Positions 26,215-35,945 are shown, counted from the first letter of the stretch. The stretch: DNA of 64,000 nt from Chlorogloeopsis sp038404745 (GCF_038404745.2 NZ_JAYKTT020000023.1:318557-382556), one strand, 5' to 3'. Notes: generated by a model from the sequence alone, not told the origin. Program-made: numbers and translations.

Positions 26215-26799
26215 ATGAAAGGCATAAAGTTGCAATTTTTACCCAAAAATGTTCTGAACTGGCGACGCATTTTGTCTGGATGCTTGTTACTTGTGTGCCT
26301 GTTCATCCTTAGCACCACACCAGTATTAGCTGGTATTAAAGATGACAGATATGACGGAAATATTTTCGTGGTTTATGCTGGTAATGGTTCATTGGTTCCC
26401 CCGAAAGCCACACTAGCAACCGCACTAAAAGAGCATAAACCCGCACTGTTAGTTTTTTATGTGGATGACAGCAGTGATTGCAAAGAATATGCAATCGTTG
26501 TTTCTAAACTACAAGCTTTTTATGGCGGAGTAGCAGAGATTATCCCGATCAACGTGGATACAATTATACCCAAACAAAGTTATGAACCGACAGAACCTGG
26601 TTATTACTACTCAGGCAAAGTTCCCCAAGTATTAGTGTTTAATCAATCAGGACAGGTAGTCTTGAATGAAAAGGGGCAAGTACCATTTGAACAAGTAGAC
26701 GATCAGTTCAGACAACTGTTTGATTTGTTACCACGTACCGAATCAGTAGAATTAAAACGTCGTTCCTTTAATGAATTAAATAGTGAGCTAACTCAGTAA
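26215..26799 (+). CDS. thylakoid thioredoxin-like protein, photosystem I accumulation factor (Slr1796-like)
   Basis: A 194-residue protein with one N-terminal membrane segment (ILSGCLLLVCLFILSTTPVLAG) and a lumenal or periplasmic thioredoxin-like domain. The core reads ALLVFYVDDSSDCKEYAIVV, followed by the cis-Pro region GKVPQVLVFNQSGQVVLNEKG. It resembles cyanobacterial Slr1796-type proteins, whose loss lowers photosystem I content. The usual CXXC is reduced to one Cys (SSDCK), so disulfide exchange by itself is unlikely. The frame opens one codon earlier at TTG; ATG 26215 is used. A clear terminator follows. Confidence 0.78.
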   Translation: MKGIKLQFLPKNVLNWRRILSGCLLLVCLFILSTTPVLAGIKDDRYDGNIFVVYAGNGSLVPPKATLATALKEHKPALLVFYVDDSSDCKEYAIVVSKLQAFYGGVAEIIPINVDTIIPKQSYEPTEPGYYYSGKVPQVLVFNQSGQVVLNEKGQVPFEQVDDQFRQLFDLLPRTESVELKRRSFNELNSELTQ

Positions 26800-26809
26800 T
26801 TTTTGGGGC

Positions 26810-26836
26810 AGGCAGATTTCGTCTGCCTTATTTTTT
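26810..26836 (+). terminator. rho-independent terminator after the thioredoxin-like gene
   Basis: AGGCAGA-TTTCG-TCTGCCT hairpin followed by TATTTTTT, 10 bp after the stop codon. Confidence 0.85.
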
Positions 26837-26963
26837 AGTTGAATTTGATACTAAATTTTAAATAAACGTAATGGAGAATATCTAAACAAGATAGGAGGGT
26901 AAACGACTAACAATCAACAAACGATAAATAATCAATGGCCAATGACTTAGAGAGTGTGTTCTG

Positions 26964-27572
26964 ATGTCAAAGGTTTATACTACAGAGGAGCTAATCAAAA
27001 TTTTGTCAGTAGAACGCCAGGCATGCTTAAAAGGCGATCGCTTGAAGTTAGAGATCAAAGTCTCTGGCAATCCTGTAATTGACCAGTTTATCAGAACCGA
27101 TGGGCTGCAAAAATTTACTGCCTATCAAGATTTTAAAGCTGCTATTCACGATTATCAAAGGAAATATCAAGTTTCTGGCATTGTCTGGCGTGAGGTGACA
27201 GTCAAAGGTAAAACCTTACGCTATCCAGAAGTAGATTCTCAGTTAATTGCTTTATCTGATGATTTGGATATACTCAAGGCTGCTAAAAATTCTGTTTTAG
27301 AATTTTGGGATACAGTCACTGTCGAGATGGACTTATATTTAAGTGTTAATCATGGTAAACAATATCAACAGATTATAAAAGTTGATGTTGATAGAATCGC
27401 CCACAGAACAGAATGGGCTAGTTTATGTTCTTTTGAAAAATCCCACTTTTTGGAAATAGTTTTACAAATGGGGTGGGGGCAACCAGAAGAAGCCTGTTAC
27501 AAAAGAGGATTTCCAGCATCTGGTAGTGAATTCATCCATGCTGTCAATCCTGGTAATTCTCCAATTGGGTAG
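26964..27572 (+). CDS. hypothetical cyanobacterial protein
   Basis: A 202-residue soluble protein with no signal, membrane segment or motif that I can name. Notable stretches: TTEELIKILSVERQACLKGDRLKL, a central YQVSGIVWREVTVKGKTLRYPEVD and a C-terminal QMGWGQPEEACYKRGFP. The ATG at 26964 begins the conserved-looking region. It is transcribed alone; the upstream spacer contains tandem CAA-rich words. The codon use resembles its neighbours, so there is no sign of recent transfer. Function unknown. Confidence 0.75.
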   Translation: MSKVYTTEELIKILSVERQACLKGDRLKLEIKVSGNPVIDQFIRTDGLQKFTAYQDFKAAIHDYQRKYQVSGIVWREVTVKGKTLRYPEVDSQLIALSDDLDILKAAKNSVLEFWDTVTVEMDLYLSVNHGKQYQQIIKVDVDRIAHRTEWASLCSFEKSHFLEIVLQMGWGQPEEACYKRGFPASGSEFIHAVNPGNSPIG

Positions 27573-27854
27573 TGTCAACCAAATTGTCAAAAGTATCTTC
27601 AAAGCAGTGCCAAAAATTTCAGCCTTATTAGTAGTTTTAAATTAATGATGTGGGAGTTATACCAGTTCTCTAAATTAAAGCTACAAATCATCTACCCCGC
27701 TCTCTATTCAAAAGCTTGCAAATTTGTAGCCACTTGAAAGTGAAATAGTATTACGGAGAGAGTAGGAGAAAAAGTTTTCTCTCACCTCCTCTGTTTACCC
27801 ATCTCCAAGTTACCCTACTTTGGTTGACAATAAATTTTGGATGTTAAACAGAGA

Positions 27855-28301
27855 TTATCCCCGATTTTTAATCAACATTACTTGTACAACTTGTGTGGCA
27901 ATCTCAGTAGTGATGCCCAGAGCTTGATACAAATCGTTCAAGAATTCCTGTTCTTCTTGAGTCACGATTCCATCTGCTAATACCAAATCAGCACTTACTG
28001 CAAAAACTGCTTCCCGCAATTCATGAGGCAAAGACTCTTTGGCAGTATTGAACAAAGCATTAATACCTTCACGCCTCAAAACAACGAGGAGTGTCTCAAG
28101 CATCTCGCTCATCATCTCATCGGAGTAACTTCTGAATAGCTTGATCCGAGATAGTGTAGATAAGATAGCACGTGCCTCCTCTTGGGAAGGATAACCATCT
28201 GAGGCAGTTGTAGCCAGGGTAATAGCAGTAAAAGCTTCTTCTGGACTTAGTCCGTTTTCAAGTAAGCTTTTGATGCCAGACATCTTGTCGAGTGAATCCA
28301 T
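27855..28301 (-). CDS. TerB-like (tellurite resistance / DUF533 fold) protein
   Basis: A 148-residue helical protein. The final half (LVLADGIVTQEEQEFLNDLYQALGI) has the acidic TerB-type metal-binding pattern ADGxVTxEE, and the first half carries a related pattern (TTASDGYPSQEEARAI), suggesting two TerB-like halves. The open frame starts at a TTG (28379), but ATG 28301 has GGAG nine bases upstream and is preferred; ATG 28331 is also possible. TerB-like proteins occur in stress and membrane-associated systems; no ter operon is present here, so tellurite resistance should not be inferred. Confidence 0.72.
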   Translation of the reverse strand: MDSLDKMSGIKSLLENGLSPEEAFTAITLATTASDGYPSQEEARAILSTLSRIKLFRSYSDEMMSEMLETLLVVLRREGINALFNTAKESLPHELREAVFAVSADLVLADGIVTQEEQEFLNDLYQALGITTEIATQVVQVMLIKNRG

Positions 28302-28478
28302 TGTAGTTTGCTCCGTTAATAACGTCTCCATAGCGGTAAAACTACTGATGTCTTCCTGACATTCTGGTAAATAATACAACGCTTTGAGACTTTCAGTATT
28401 TAGTGTTCCCAGGTTTGTCGCCTAGCAAACAGAAGCACTCAATGGTTTCCAACAATATGTTAATTTTTTGGCTTACAG

Positions 28479-28640
28479 TTAACGGAGCTGCTTGGGAGAG
28501 GTTTGACGAACACCTGTTCTTTCCATTGTTTCAATAACTGCTAAACCAATACCGGAAGCTGCAATTAGCATAACTGCTGATATTAAAAAGGCATTGACAA
28601 GCATCCGGAGGGCATCGTCGAAGAAAATGTAGGTAGTCAT
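28479..28640 (-). CDS. small single-pass membrane protein
   Basis: A 53-residue frame read from the minus strand. It has one long hydrophobic helix (LVNAFLISAVMLIAASGIGLAV) preceded by MTTYIFFDDALR and followed by a basic tail (ERTGVRQTSPKQLR). AAGAG seven bases before the ATG gives a plausible ribosome site. The start with an amphipathic segment and the inside-positive tail fit a real membrane protein of the small photosynthetic-membrane type, but I cannot name it. It lies 178 bp upstream of the TerB-like gene. Confidence 0.6.
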   Translation of the reverse strand: MTTYIFFDDALRMLVNAFLISAVMLIAASGIGLAVIETMERTGVRQTSPKQLR

Positions 28641-29295
28641 AGCTTGCTCTTCTGAACTCGATTTTGCTAGTACTATTTATCTCTCCACACCCTAATAGCT
28701 GTTTTTCGCTCTTTAAAGTACTAGCATATGCATCTTAACAAAACTTTAGGTCTTTAGCGAGATGGCGAGAACTTTTTCTTTTGAAAGATTAGACAAGCTA
28801 TTGCTAATCTTTTGTAAAGTTCTACATAAAAGTTAGAGGTATAGTAAAAAATAAACATCGTGTAAATTACTTAGGTTAATTTTGTGGCTACTAGTAAATT
28901 TAGATACATGTAAACAGTTCGACAAGATGATGTAATTTTGACAAGAGAGTTATTTATCTATTAGTTTTACTAGCTGTCTATAACTATATAAATAAGGAGA
29001 AGATAATTAATTTAATTCGGAAAACTTTGGGAAATTCACTGTTAATCTCTTGCGTAGCTTAGTTATTTATAAAACATTTATAAAAATGAATTATTGATAA
29101 AATATTTTGCTCCTGAAATAAATATAATGTACTAATTCTATTGAAATTTTGAAAAAAATATTACACTTCTAATAGTGATATACTGAAATTTAAGACTTCA
29201 ACACAAAACTCCCAAATCAGACAATCAGAGAAGAAAGCTGGAGTGGCTCTAGTGGAACATTTCTTCACAAAATCTACAACTATAGCTGTTGTCAG
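28641..29295. other. intergenic region, 655 bp, AT-rich
   Basis: Long leader region upstream of the small membrane protein, on the far side bounded by the histone deacetylase-family stop. No gene or clear structure. Confidence 0.55.
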
Positions 29296-30213
29296 TTAAA
29301 CTAAACACCGTTCGATTGTCGCCATAACTGATCGCGAAAGTGCTTCTAAATCGTAGCCACCTTCTAATCCAAACAGAATTTTCCGAGTAATTCCCAAACA
29401 ATAATCGGTGAATAAACCGTAATCTTGTGGTTGCAAATTAATCATTGCTAGTGGATCGGCAGCATTGGCATCGTAACCAGCACTAACAATCAACAAATCA
29501 GGCTGAAAGTCTGCGAAAAAGGGTATTACTTTTTTTTCAAACACAGGCTGATATATACCTATATCGCTGCCAGGAGGGATGGGTAAATTCAAGACGTTAT
29601 TATGAAAGCCTCTTTCTGAAACTTTGCCGGTACCTGGATAGCAGGGATACTGATGCATCGAGCAATAAGCTATTTGGGAATTAGTTTCTACAATTGCTTG
29701 GGTACCATTACCGTGATGCACATCCCAATCTAAAATAGCCACTCGGTTAATGCCTGGTTGTGTTAAGGCATGTAAAGCAGCGATCGCCGCATTGGCAAAT
29801 AAGCAAAACCCCATTCCGTAATCTTTTTCAGCATGATGTCCCGGTGGACGCGCCATTACAAAGGCTGGATTGCCAGTTTCTAATACAATATCAACTCCAT
29901 CCAACCAGGCACTTACTGCTAATAATGCAACATCATAGCTACGGGGAGAAACGGCTGTGTCTGTATCCAAAAAACCACCACCACTAGAGGCGATTTCTTG
30001 AACTTTTTGAATGTAGTTTTGGCTGTGTACCTCTAAAAGCAAAGGCATCAGTAGACGCTTGTCAACTGGTGTGGGCGATCGCCACTCAATTTCAGAAGCA
30101 AACACCGCTGCTTTTAGTGCGGTGGTAATAGCACTCAAACGCTCTGGTTTTTCTGGATGGAGGTATCCAGTTTTGTGTTCCAGAAATTCATCAGAATAGA
30201 TGACTGGCAACAT
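29296..30213 (-). CDS. histone deacetylase family hydrolase (class II-like deacetylase)
   Basis: A 305-residue zinc hydrolase of the HDAC/AcuC/APAH family. The charge-relay pair is in RPPGHHAEKD, zinc ligands are in ILDWDVHHGNG (Asp, His) and SAGYDANAADPLA (Asp), and the transition-state Tyr is in LEGGYDLEA. It should remove acetyl groups from lysine side chains or polyamines; bacterial substrates are seldom known. Full length, no signal peptide, cytoplasmic. It is transcribed alone. Confidence 0.92.
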   Translation of the reverse strand: MLPVIYSDEFLEHKTGYLHPEKPERLSAITTALKAAVFASEIEWRSPTPVDKRLLMPLLLEVHSQNYIQKVQEIASSGGGFLDTDTAVSPRSYDVALLAVSAWLDGVDIVLETGNPAFVMARPPGHHAEKDYGMGFCLFANAAIAALHALTQPGINRVAILDWDVHHGNGTQAIVETNSQIAYCSMHQYPCYPGTGKVSERGFHNNVLNLPIPPGSDIGIYQPVFEKKVIPFFADFQPDLLIVSAGYDANAADPLAMINLQPQDYGLFTDYCLGITRKILFGLEGGYDLEALSRSVMATIERCLV

Positions 30214-30764
30214 ACTTCTAGATATCTTCGTCTTGAAACTACATGAAGTCTGTTTAAAACACGGTCAGAAAACAGTATTTTTATACTTGATTATGCCCAA
30301 ATTAGACGTGAAATACTGTTTTGAAAATAGAGACGCTTAGACTAGCGAGGTTAGAAAAAGAGGGTTCTATTAACTTGGTATGAAATTTCTGATCATGAGC
30401 ATCTCGCTTGAAAATTAATGATTGATGATATGAGTTTTCAATTATACCTCAAAACCCTAGTTTGCTGGGAAATAGATGATATGCAAAGCATATTTACAGT
30501 TTTATGAATCAATCAGTTGATTTATATATTTTTGTGTAGTATCTATCCTGGATACAGAATCTCAAATGACAAATATTATACCCCTCAGTTCTAGAAAAAG
30601 TTTTGTAATGGCAAATAATTGATTTACGCAATATTCATAAAATTCTCAGTATCTCTTCGGAAGTGAGACGTTAGATTAAAAAAATAGTTTAACGGAAAAT
30701 ATCGCTAACTTTCTGTATCTAAAAAGAAGCAAATTTGTTAAAAATCTACCATTAAACGGCTTTT
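30214..30764. other. divergent intergenic region, 551 bp
   Basis: AT-rich, no repeat family or gene detected; holds the promoters of the deacetylase-family and CHAT-protein genes. Confidence 0.55.
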
Positions 30765-33302
30765 ATGCTAGGCAGATACCGGACATCTAGTGTCCGTCGC
30801 TTATTGAAATTATTATTTTTGTTCTTTTTTACATCCAGCTTATGTCTGGTAAATTTACCGTTACCGCGTTGGCAAGGAAGATACGAACTAGCTACAGCTC
30901 AATTAACACTTAAAAGTATGTCCCCTTACTTTTCTGATATGTCTGTGGATGCTAGCCAATTGTTAGAGCGAGGTAATCAACAATACGACAGGGAAAATTT
31001 CCCAGCTGCGATCGCAAATTGGGAGCAAGCGATCGCCTATTATCGTCGAACTAATCACTGGTTGAATGTAGGGCAAATACTAATTAAACAAGCTCAAGCA
31101 TATAATAGTTTAGGACAACCAGAAAAGGCTATTATTCTGTCTGAAAGTGCTTTGCAGATTGCCCGTGTTTGCAATGACGATTCTTTAGAAGCGGCGGCTT
31201 TAGGTAGCCGAGGAGAAGCTTATCGGCTGCAAGGCGATTACAAGCAAGCGATTGTTGATCTAAAATCTAGCATTAAAATTGCTCAAGTTATTGATAATTC
31301 AACCTATTATGATTTTGCTTTAAATCAATTAGGAAGTACTTATATTAGTCTAGCTCTACTTAATTATAATCGTGCCTCTTCAGCTTTAGAAGCTGGCGAT
31401 AATGACGAAGCCGATATTTTAACTAAACAAGCTGGAAAATATGATTTAGAAGCTTTAGAATATTTCAACAATAGTTTGAATATTGCCCGTAAAAAGCAAG
31501 ATAGATTCCGTGAAATACATTTACTGCTCAATTCTATTCCTCCTGCATATCGGCTCAAAAAATCGAACTTGGCTATAGCTAAATTGAAACTGGCTTTACA
31601 ACTATTAGAGCGTTTACCTAATTCACACCAGAAAGTATATGCTGCAATTGAATTAGCCCAACTTGTACAATCTCTTCCTTTTAGAAAAACTTCATTTTTA
31701 AATGAATGTCCAGCATCTCAAGGAGAACCACAAGCACTAGATTTACTTGCACAAGCTATCTCAATTTCTCAAAGTTCACACTATCAGCGTGCTTTGTCTT
31801 TTGCGTTAGGTTATCTTGCTCATATTTATGAATGTCGCCAAAATTATCAGCAAGCGTTAAATATAACTCAACAAGCACAACAAGCTGCAAAGACAAAATT
31901 GAACGCTCAAGATAGTTTATATTTATGGCAATGGCAAGCTGGAAGAATATTAAGAGCGCAACATCACCTAGTAGAAGCAATTGCTGCTTACGAACAAGCT
32001 ATAGCTACTTTTAACAGCATTCACAATCCAATAGCGATTAATTATCCAAATTTACAAATCAATCACAACCACACGATAGAAAAAATCTATCGTGAGTTAA
32101 TTGCACTCCGATTAAATTTAGAAGAAAATGAAATAAGTCCAATAGATAGTATTAATAATACTAGACATAATTTCTACTCTATACTCAACATTATTGACGC
32201 TTTAAAAATTAGAGAATTGCAAAATTATTTTAAACGAGATTCTCTTGTCAGAACACTTGGGCAAACAAAACTAGATCTAAAAATTAATAAAAAAACGGCA
32301 GTAATTTGGTCTATTGTCCAAGATGAGCGTACTGCAATTATAGTTTATCTACCGAACGGAGAAATTAAATTTAAATGGATACAACTCGATAGTCAAAGCC
32401 TAAAAGATGAAATCAACAAATTTCGGATCGGACTAGAGAAACGTAGCGACATAATTTACAATCGAGGTCAAGCCCAAAAGTTATATGACTTGATGATTCG
32501 TGCTTTTGAAAAAGATTTAGAGTCATTGCATATCAAAACTCTGGTTTTTATTCCGGATGGGCTTTTCCATAGTGTGCCAATAGGGGCTTTGCATAATGGC
32601 AAGCAGTTTTTAATTCAGAAGTATGCGATCGCAACTAGCTCTAGTTTTAGTCTGGCGCCTCCACTTCCCACCAAGCCTAAAAAATTACGAGTGCTAGCTG
32701 TAGGTTTAACCAAAGATGTGATTGTTGATAATCAAAAATATCAAGCTTTGATTAACGTCAAAGAAGAAATTAACCAGGTTATGAATATAATTCCAGATGG
32801 CAAGCTGTTTTTAAATGAGAATTTTACACGCGATCGCCTATATGCAGAAATACGCCAAGGTGTTTATCCAATTATTCATATTGCAACTCATGGCGAATTT
32901 AGCTTTATTCCTGAAGATACCTTTCTCGTGACTGGTGATCATGACAAACTTTCTGTCACTGACTTGTACAACATGATTCACAACACAGCGAGCAGCCATA
33001 ATTCAGTGGATCTGTTGGTACTCAGCGCTTGTGAAACAGCTCGCGGAGGTAACACTACTAATCTTGGTTTAGCTAGCATAGCAGTATTAGCTGGCGTCAA
33101 AAGCAGTTTAGCTTCCTTATGGGCAGTAAACGATGCTGCAACCGTAACATTAATCACAAAATTTTACGAATACTGGCATCATCTTGGATTGAGTAAAGCA
33201 GAAGCTTTACAAAAAGCGCAACAAGATCTAATAGCTTTAGGAAAAAAATATGCTCATCCTTATTATTGGGCACCATTTATTATTTCAGGTAATTGGCTTT
33301 AA
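30765..33302 (+). CDS. exported TPR-CHAT protein
   Basis: An 845-residue protein. A hydrophobic N-terminal segment (LLFLFFFTSSLCLVNLPLP) looks like a signal or anchor. Several TPR units follow from about 55 to 420 (ERGNQQYDRENFPAAIANWEQA, AYNSLGQPEKAIILSESAL, RGEAYRLQGDYKQAI). The C-terminal CHAT caspase-like domain (~505-845) keeps both catalytic residues: His in IHIATHGEF (~709) and Cys in LVLSACETARGG (~756). CHAT proteins are cysteine proteases or their relatives, used in separase-like and defence functions. Here the predicted export suggests a periplasmic role. The gene is transcribed alone with no effector partner adjacent. Confidence 0.88.
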   Translation: MLGRYRTSSVRRLLKLLFLFFFTSSLCLVNLPLPRWQGRYELATAQLTLKSMSPYFSDMSVDASQLLERGNQQYDRENFPAAIANWEQAIAYYRRTNHWLNVGQILIKQAQAYNSLGQPEKAIILSESALQIARVCNDDSLEAAALGSRGEAYRLQGDYKQAIVDLKSSIKIAQVIDNSTYYDFALNQLGSTYISLALLNYNRASSALEAGDNDEADILTKQAGKYDLEALEYFNNSLNIARKKQDRFREIHLLLNSIPPAYRLKKSNLAIAKLKLALQLLERLPNSHQKVYAAIELAQLVQSLPFRKTSFLNECPASQGEPQALDLLAQAISISQSSHYQRALSFALGYLAHIYECRQNYQQALNITQQAQQAAKTKLNAQDSLYLWQWQAGRILRAQHHLVEAIAAYEQAIATFNSIHNPIAINYPNLQINHNHTIEKIYRELIALRLNLEENEISPIDSINNTRHNFYSILNIIDALKIRELQNYFKRDSLVRTLGQTKLDLKINKKTAVIWSIVQDERTAIIVYLPNGEIKFKWIQLDSQSLKDEINKFRIGLEKRSDIIYNRGQAQKLYDLMIRAFEKDLESLHIKTLVFIPDGLFHSVPIGALHNGKQFLIQKYAIATSSSFSLAPPLPTKPKKLRVLAVGLTKDVIVDNQKYQALINVKEEINQVMNIIPDGKLFLNENFTRDRLYAEIRQGVYPIIHIATHGEFSFIPEDTFLVTGDHDKLSVTDLYNMIHNTASSHNSVDLLVLSACETARGGNTTNLGLASIAVLAGVKSSLASLWAVNDAATVTLITKFYEYWHHLGLSKAEALQKAQQDLIALGKKYAHPYYWAPFIISGNWL

Positions 33303-33524
33303 ACACCCTTAATAGCCATTGATAAGGAGAACATTTTTACATCTTTTCTATTTCCTCCTGTCTTTTGCTTTAATCTATGTAAAGCCAATGTATTGATAAC
33401 CACCACTTTACCTTGAGTTTTGGTATTTTCAAAAAGGGGAAACAGCTCTATACGGAGTTTTCCTCCATTATCAGCGGTACGCTTTCCCACAAGGTAGGCA
33501 CAACCGTGGAAAAGGGAAATCGAT

Positions 33525-34898
33525 ATGAATCAAAACCAATTTCCAGAAGATTTTTGCTGGGGCGTTGCGACTGCTGCTTATCAAATTGAAGGAGCGATCG
33601 CAGAGGGAGGGCGTAAACCTAGTGTGTGGGATACTTTTAGCGCGACACCCGGAAGAGTTGTAAACGGCGATACTGGCGAGTTTGCTTGCGATCATTACCA
33701 TCGCTATGAAACAGACATACAGTTGATGGTTAAACTAGGTATTAAAAACTATCGTTTTAGTATCGCTTGGCCTCGTATAATTCCTGATGGTCGTGGTAAA
33801 GTCAATGAAGAAGGTGTTAATTTTTACAAGCGCTTGGTAGATTGCCTACTCGAAGCAGGCATTACACCCCACGCTACCTTATTTCATTGGGATAGCCCTC
33901 AAGCCCTGGAAGATTTGTATGGCTCTTGGCAAAGTCGGCAGATGGCTTTTGATTTTGCTGATTACGTGAGTGCAGTTGTTAATCGATTGGGCGATCGCAT
34001 TACTCACTGGATGACAATCAACGAAATTCCTTGTTTTACTCACATGGGCTATGGAGTAGAAGCCAATCCTCCCCATGCTCCAGGTACACGTGTTAATAGT
34101 CAAAAGGAAGTTTGGCAGACTTCTCATCACGCTTTACTTGCCCACGGTTTAGGCTGCCAAGCGATCCGTGCTGCTTCACCCACCCCTTGCCACGTGGCAT
34201 TGGTAGATAACTTCGGCGTTACAGTTCCAATTAATGAGTCGGTTGATAATATCACGGCAGCAAAAAAAGCCCTCCATACCTGTTTCCAAAATGGAGGTAT
34301 TATTTTTCCCGTTCTTACAGGTGACTACAGCCCAGTCATGCTTGAAGAGTTAGGAAAAGATGCCCCTGATATTAAGTCTGGCGATTTGGAAATCATTCAC
34401 CAGCCCCTTGATGCTCTTGGTTTAAATATTTACACAGGCACTTATGTTCGTGCTGTTGATAATGAAAGAGGATACGAATTGCTCGATTTGCCTAAAGGCT
34501 ATCCGCGTATGCATATGCCTTGGCTCAATATATTACCTGAGAGTATTTACTGGGGTGTGCGTCATGTCAATGAAACTTTAGGACAAAGAAACTTACCTGT
34601 ATTTATCACTGAAAATGGCTGTGCCGCAGAAGATGAAGTCAATGCAAAAGGTGAAGTTATTGATAGCGATCGCATTATGTACTTGCGGCAGTATCTAAAG
34701 TCAGCTAGCCGAGCAATTAGTGAAGGCTATTCTTTAAAAGGATACTTCGTTTGGACTCTGATGGATAACTTTGAGTGGGCATGGGGCTACTCCCGGCGCT
34801 TTGGAATTATATACACAGACTACAGCACACAAAATCGCATCCCCAAAGCCAGTTTTGATTGGTATGCAGAGTGCATCCGTCAACGCAGAGTAGTTTGA
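33525..34898 (+). CDS. family 1 beta-glucosidase (GH1)
   Basis: A 457-residue GH1 glycosidase of normal length. N-terminal family signature FCWGVATAAYQIEGA, acid/base Glu in MTINEIPCF and nucleophile Glu in VFITENGCA; late motifs WTLMDNFEWAWGYSRRFG shape the glucose-binding site. It hydrolyses beta-linked glucosides by the retaining mechanism. The acid/base loop reads NEI where nearly all members have NEP, a small oddity. No signal peptide, so cytoplasmic. AAGGGA before the ATG is a fair ribosome site. Confidence 0.93.
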   Translation: MNQNQFPEDFCWGVATAAYQIEGAIAEGGRKPSVWDTFSATPGRVVNGDTGEFACDHYHRYETDIQLMVKLGIKNYRFSIAWPRIIPDGRGKVNEEGVNFYKRLVDCLLEAGITPHATLFHWDSPQALEDLYGSWQSRQMAFDFADYVSAVVNRLGDRITHWMTINEIPCFTHMGYGVEANPPHAPGTRVNSQKEVWQTSHHALLAHGLGCQAIRAASPTPCHVALVDNFGVTVPINESVDNITAAKKALHTCFQNGGIIFPVLTGDYSPVMLEELGKDAPDIKSGDLEIIHQPLDALGLNIYTGTYVRAVDNERGYELLDLPKGYPRMHMPWLNILPESIYWGVRHVNETLGQRNLPVFITENGCAAEDEVNAKGEVIDSDRIMYLRQYLKSASRAISEGYSLKGYFVWTLMDNFEWAWGYSRRFGIIYTDYSTQNRIPKASFDWYAECIRQRRVV

Positions 34899-35258
34899 GG
34901 TGGGTATCGGGATTAGGTACACAAGAGGACGATGATTGGTTCAACAGTTACTCTCAAGCTCCTCTTAGCAGTAATGATTTCTCCTACACTAGCCTAATTT
35001 TCTCCAAGGTATTTAGGAAACTCACTCCAAGTTAGATCAAAAATAAATTTTTCGCTCCTAGAACTTTTATTCCTCACAATTTTCTTAGGTTTTTCTGCTA
35101 TTACTAAGATATAGTTAAGTGTGTCAACTCAAGCAAAAGTCTAGTGACTCTCTTGAGGTAGTTTCCTCAGGGTAGGATGAAGTACAAAGATAAAAACTTT
35201 CATCCTTGAATATTGTTTTGACTGTTAATTCCCCACGAAATAATTAGGGGGTAAACAA
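34899..35258. other. intergenic region, 360 bp
   Basis: Spacer between two + genes with no clear hairpin or gene. GGGGG lies 8 bases before the next ATG as its ribosome site. Confidence 0.5.
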
Positions 35259-35741
35259 ATGAATCAGGTATTGGTTGCTGTTATTAATGGAACCAGAGCA
35301 AGATTTTTGACTTTAGAACAGCCGGAATTACCGGAATATGAATCTGGCCCCAATTTAGTTGAACATAAAAGTTTATTCAATCCAGTTAAGGAATTACAGG
35401 GTAAGGAACTTTGGGCAAGTGTTAAAACTGGACGTAATCAAGGACAAGGTAGCCAAGCTCATGCTTATGATGATGGGCGTCAAGAGCATCTAAATGAATT
35501 TGAACGGCGCTTTGCTGGGGCGATCGCTAATGAAATTGCCAATATAAATAAGAGCAAGCGTATCCAGAGATTGCTTTTGATTGCAGAACCACATATTTTA
35601 GGAGTTCTGCGGGAGGTAGTGGCTCCTTTACTACCTAAAAATTTGCAAATCCAAGACTTAGCAAAGGATTTGTGTAAACTCAAGTCTAAAGATATCTATG
35701 AATATCTGGCTAATAAAAATCTCCTACCTACTCGTAGATAA
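35259..35741 (+). CDS. host attachment protein family (eRF1-domain-like) protein
   Basis: A 160-residue soluble protein resembling the bacterial 'host attachment' family. Features: the N-terminal LVAVINGTRARFLTLEQ strand pattern, a central charged region FERRFAGAIANEI, and the RLLLIAEPHILGVLREVV segment followed by a DLAKDLCKLKSKDIYEYL tail. The fold is related to archaeal-type release-factor domain 1. The family name derives from an Agrobacterium plant-attachment gene; the molecular role is unknown and should not be read as pathogenicity here. Confidence 0.8.
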   Translation: MNQVLVAVINGTRARFLTLEQPELPEYESGPNLVEHKSLFNPVKELQGKELWASVKTGRNQGQGSQAHAYDDGRQEHLNEFERRFAGAIANEIANINKSKRIQRLLLIAEPHILGVLREVVAPLLPKNLQIQDLAKDLCKLKSKDIYEYLANKNLLPTRR

Positions 35742-35845
35742 ACCTCAAGAATAGGGAGGAGATTAAAAGCTAGAGATTGGGAGGTACCATATACATACAT
35801 CTCCATAAATCTCTAGTTAGTCTGTAAAACTCCTAAAAAAACAAA

Positions 35846-35862
35846 GCCTGCCCCTGGCAGGC
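35846..35862 (+). terminator. hairpin GCCTGCCCCTGGCAGGC
   Basis: Short stem with a T-rich run (AATTTTTTTG) about 10 bp further on. It follows the host-attachment-family gene and is likely its terminator. Confidence 0.65.
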
Positions 35863-35908
35863 TAGACACTAATTTTTTTGTATTTATCTTGCCCAGGCGG
35901 GCTTTGCT

Positions 35909-35940
35909 ATTTCCCCCCAAGCTAAAGCTTGGGGGGAAAT
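35909..35940. terminator. perfect 15-bp hairpin (ATTTCCCCCCAAGCT / AGCTTGGGGGGAAAT)
   Basis: Perfect stem with a 2-nt loop, ending 5 bp before the stop codon region of the SLH protein gene. Lies between convergent genes and likely terminates minus-strand transcription. Confidence 0.8.
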
Positions 35941-35945
35941 ATTAA

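Noticed and set aside
27855..28301. Tellurite resistance locus
   Set aside because: Only a TerB-like fold is present, without other ter genes.
33299..33490. 63-codon minus-strand frame overlapping the CHAT gene end
   Set aside because: GTG start, overlaps the CHAT stop, no recognisable domain; recorded only as a low-interest finding.
35259..35741. Role in attachment to a host
   Set aside because: Family name is historical; nothing here supports interaction with a host.
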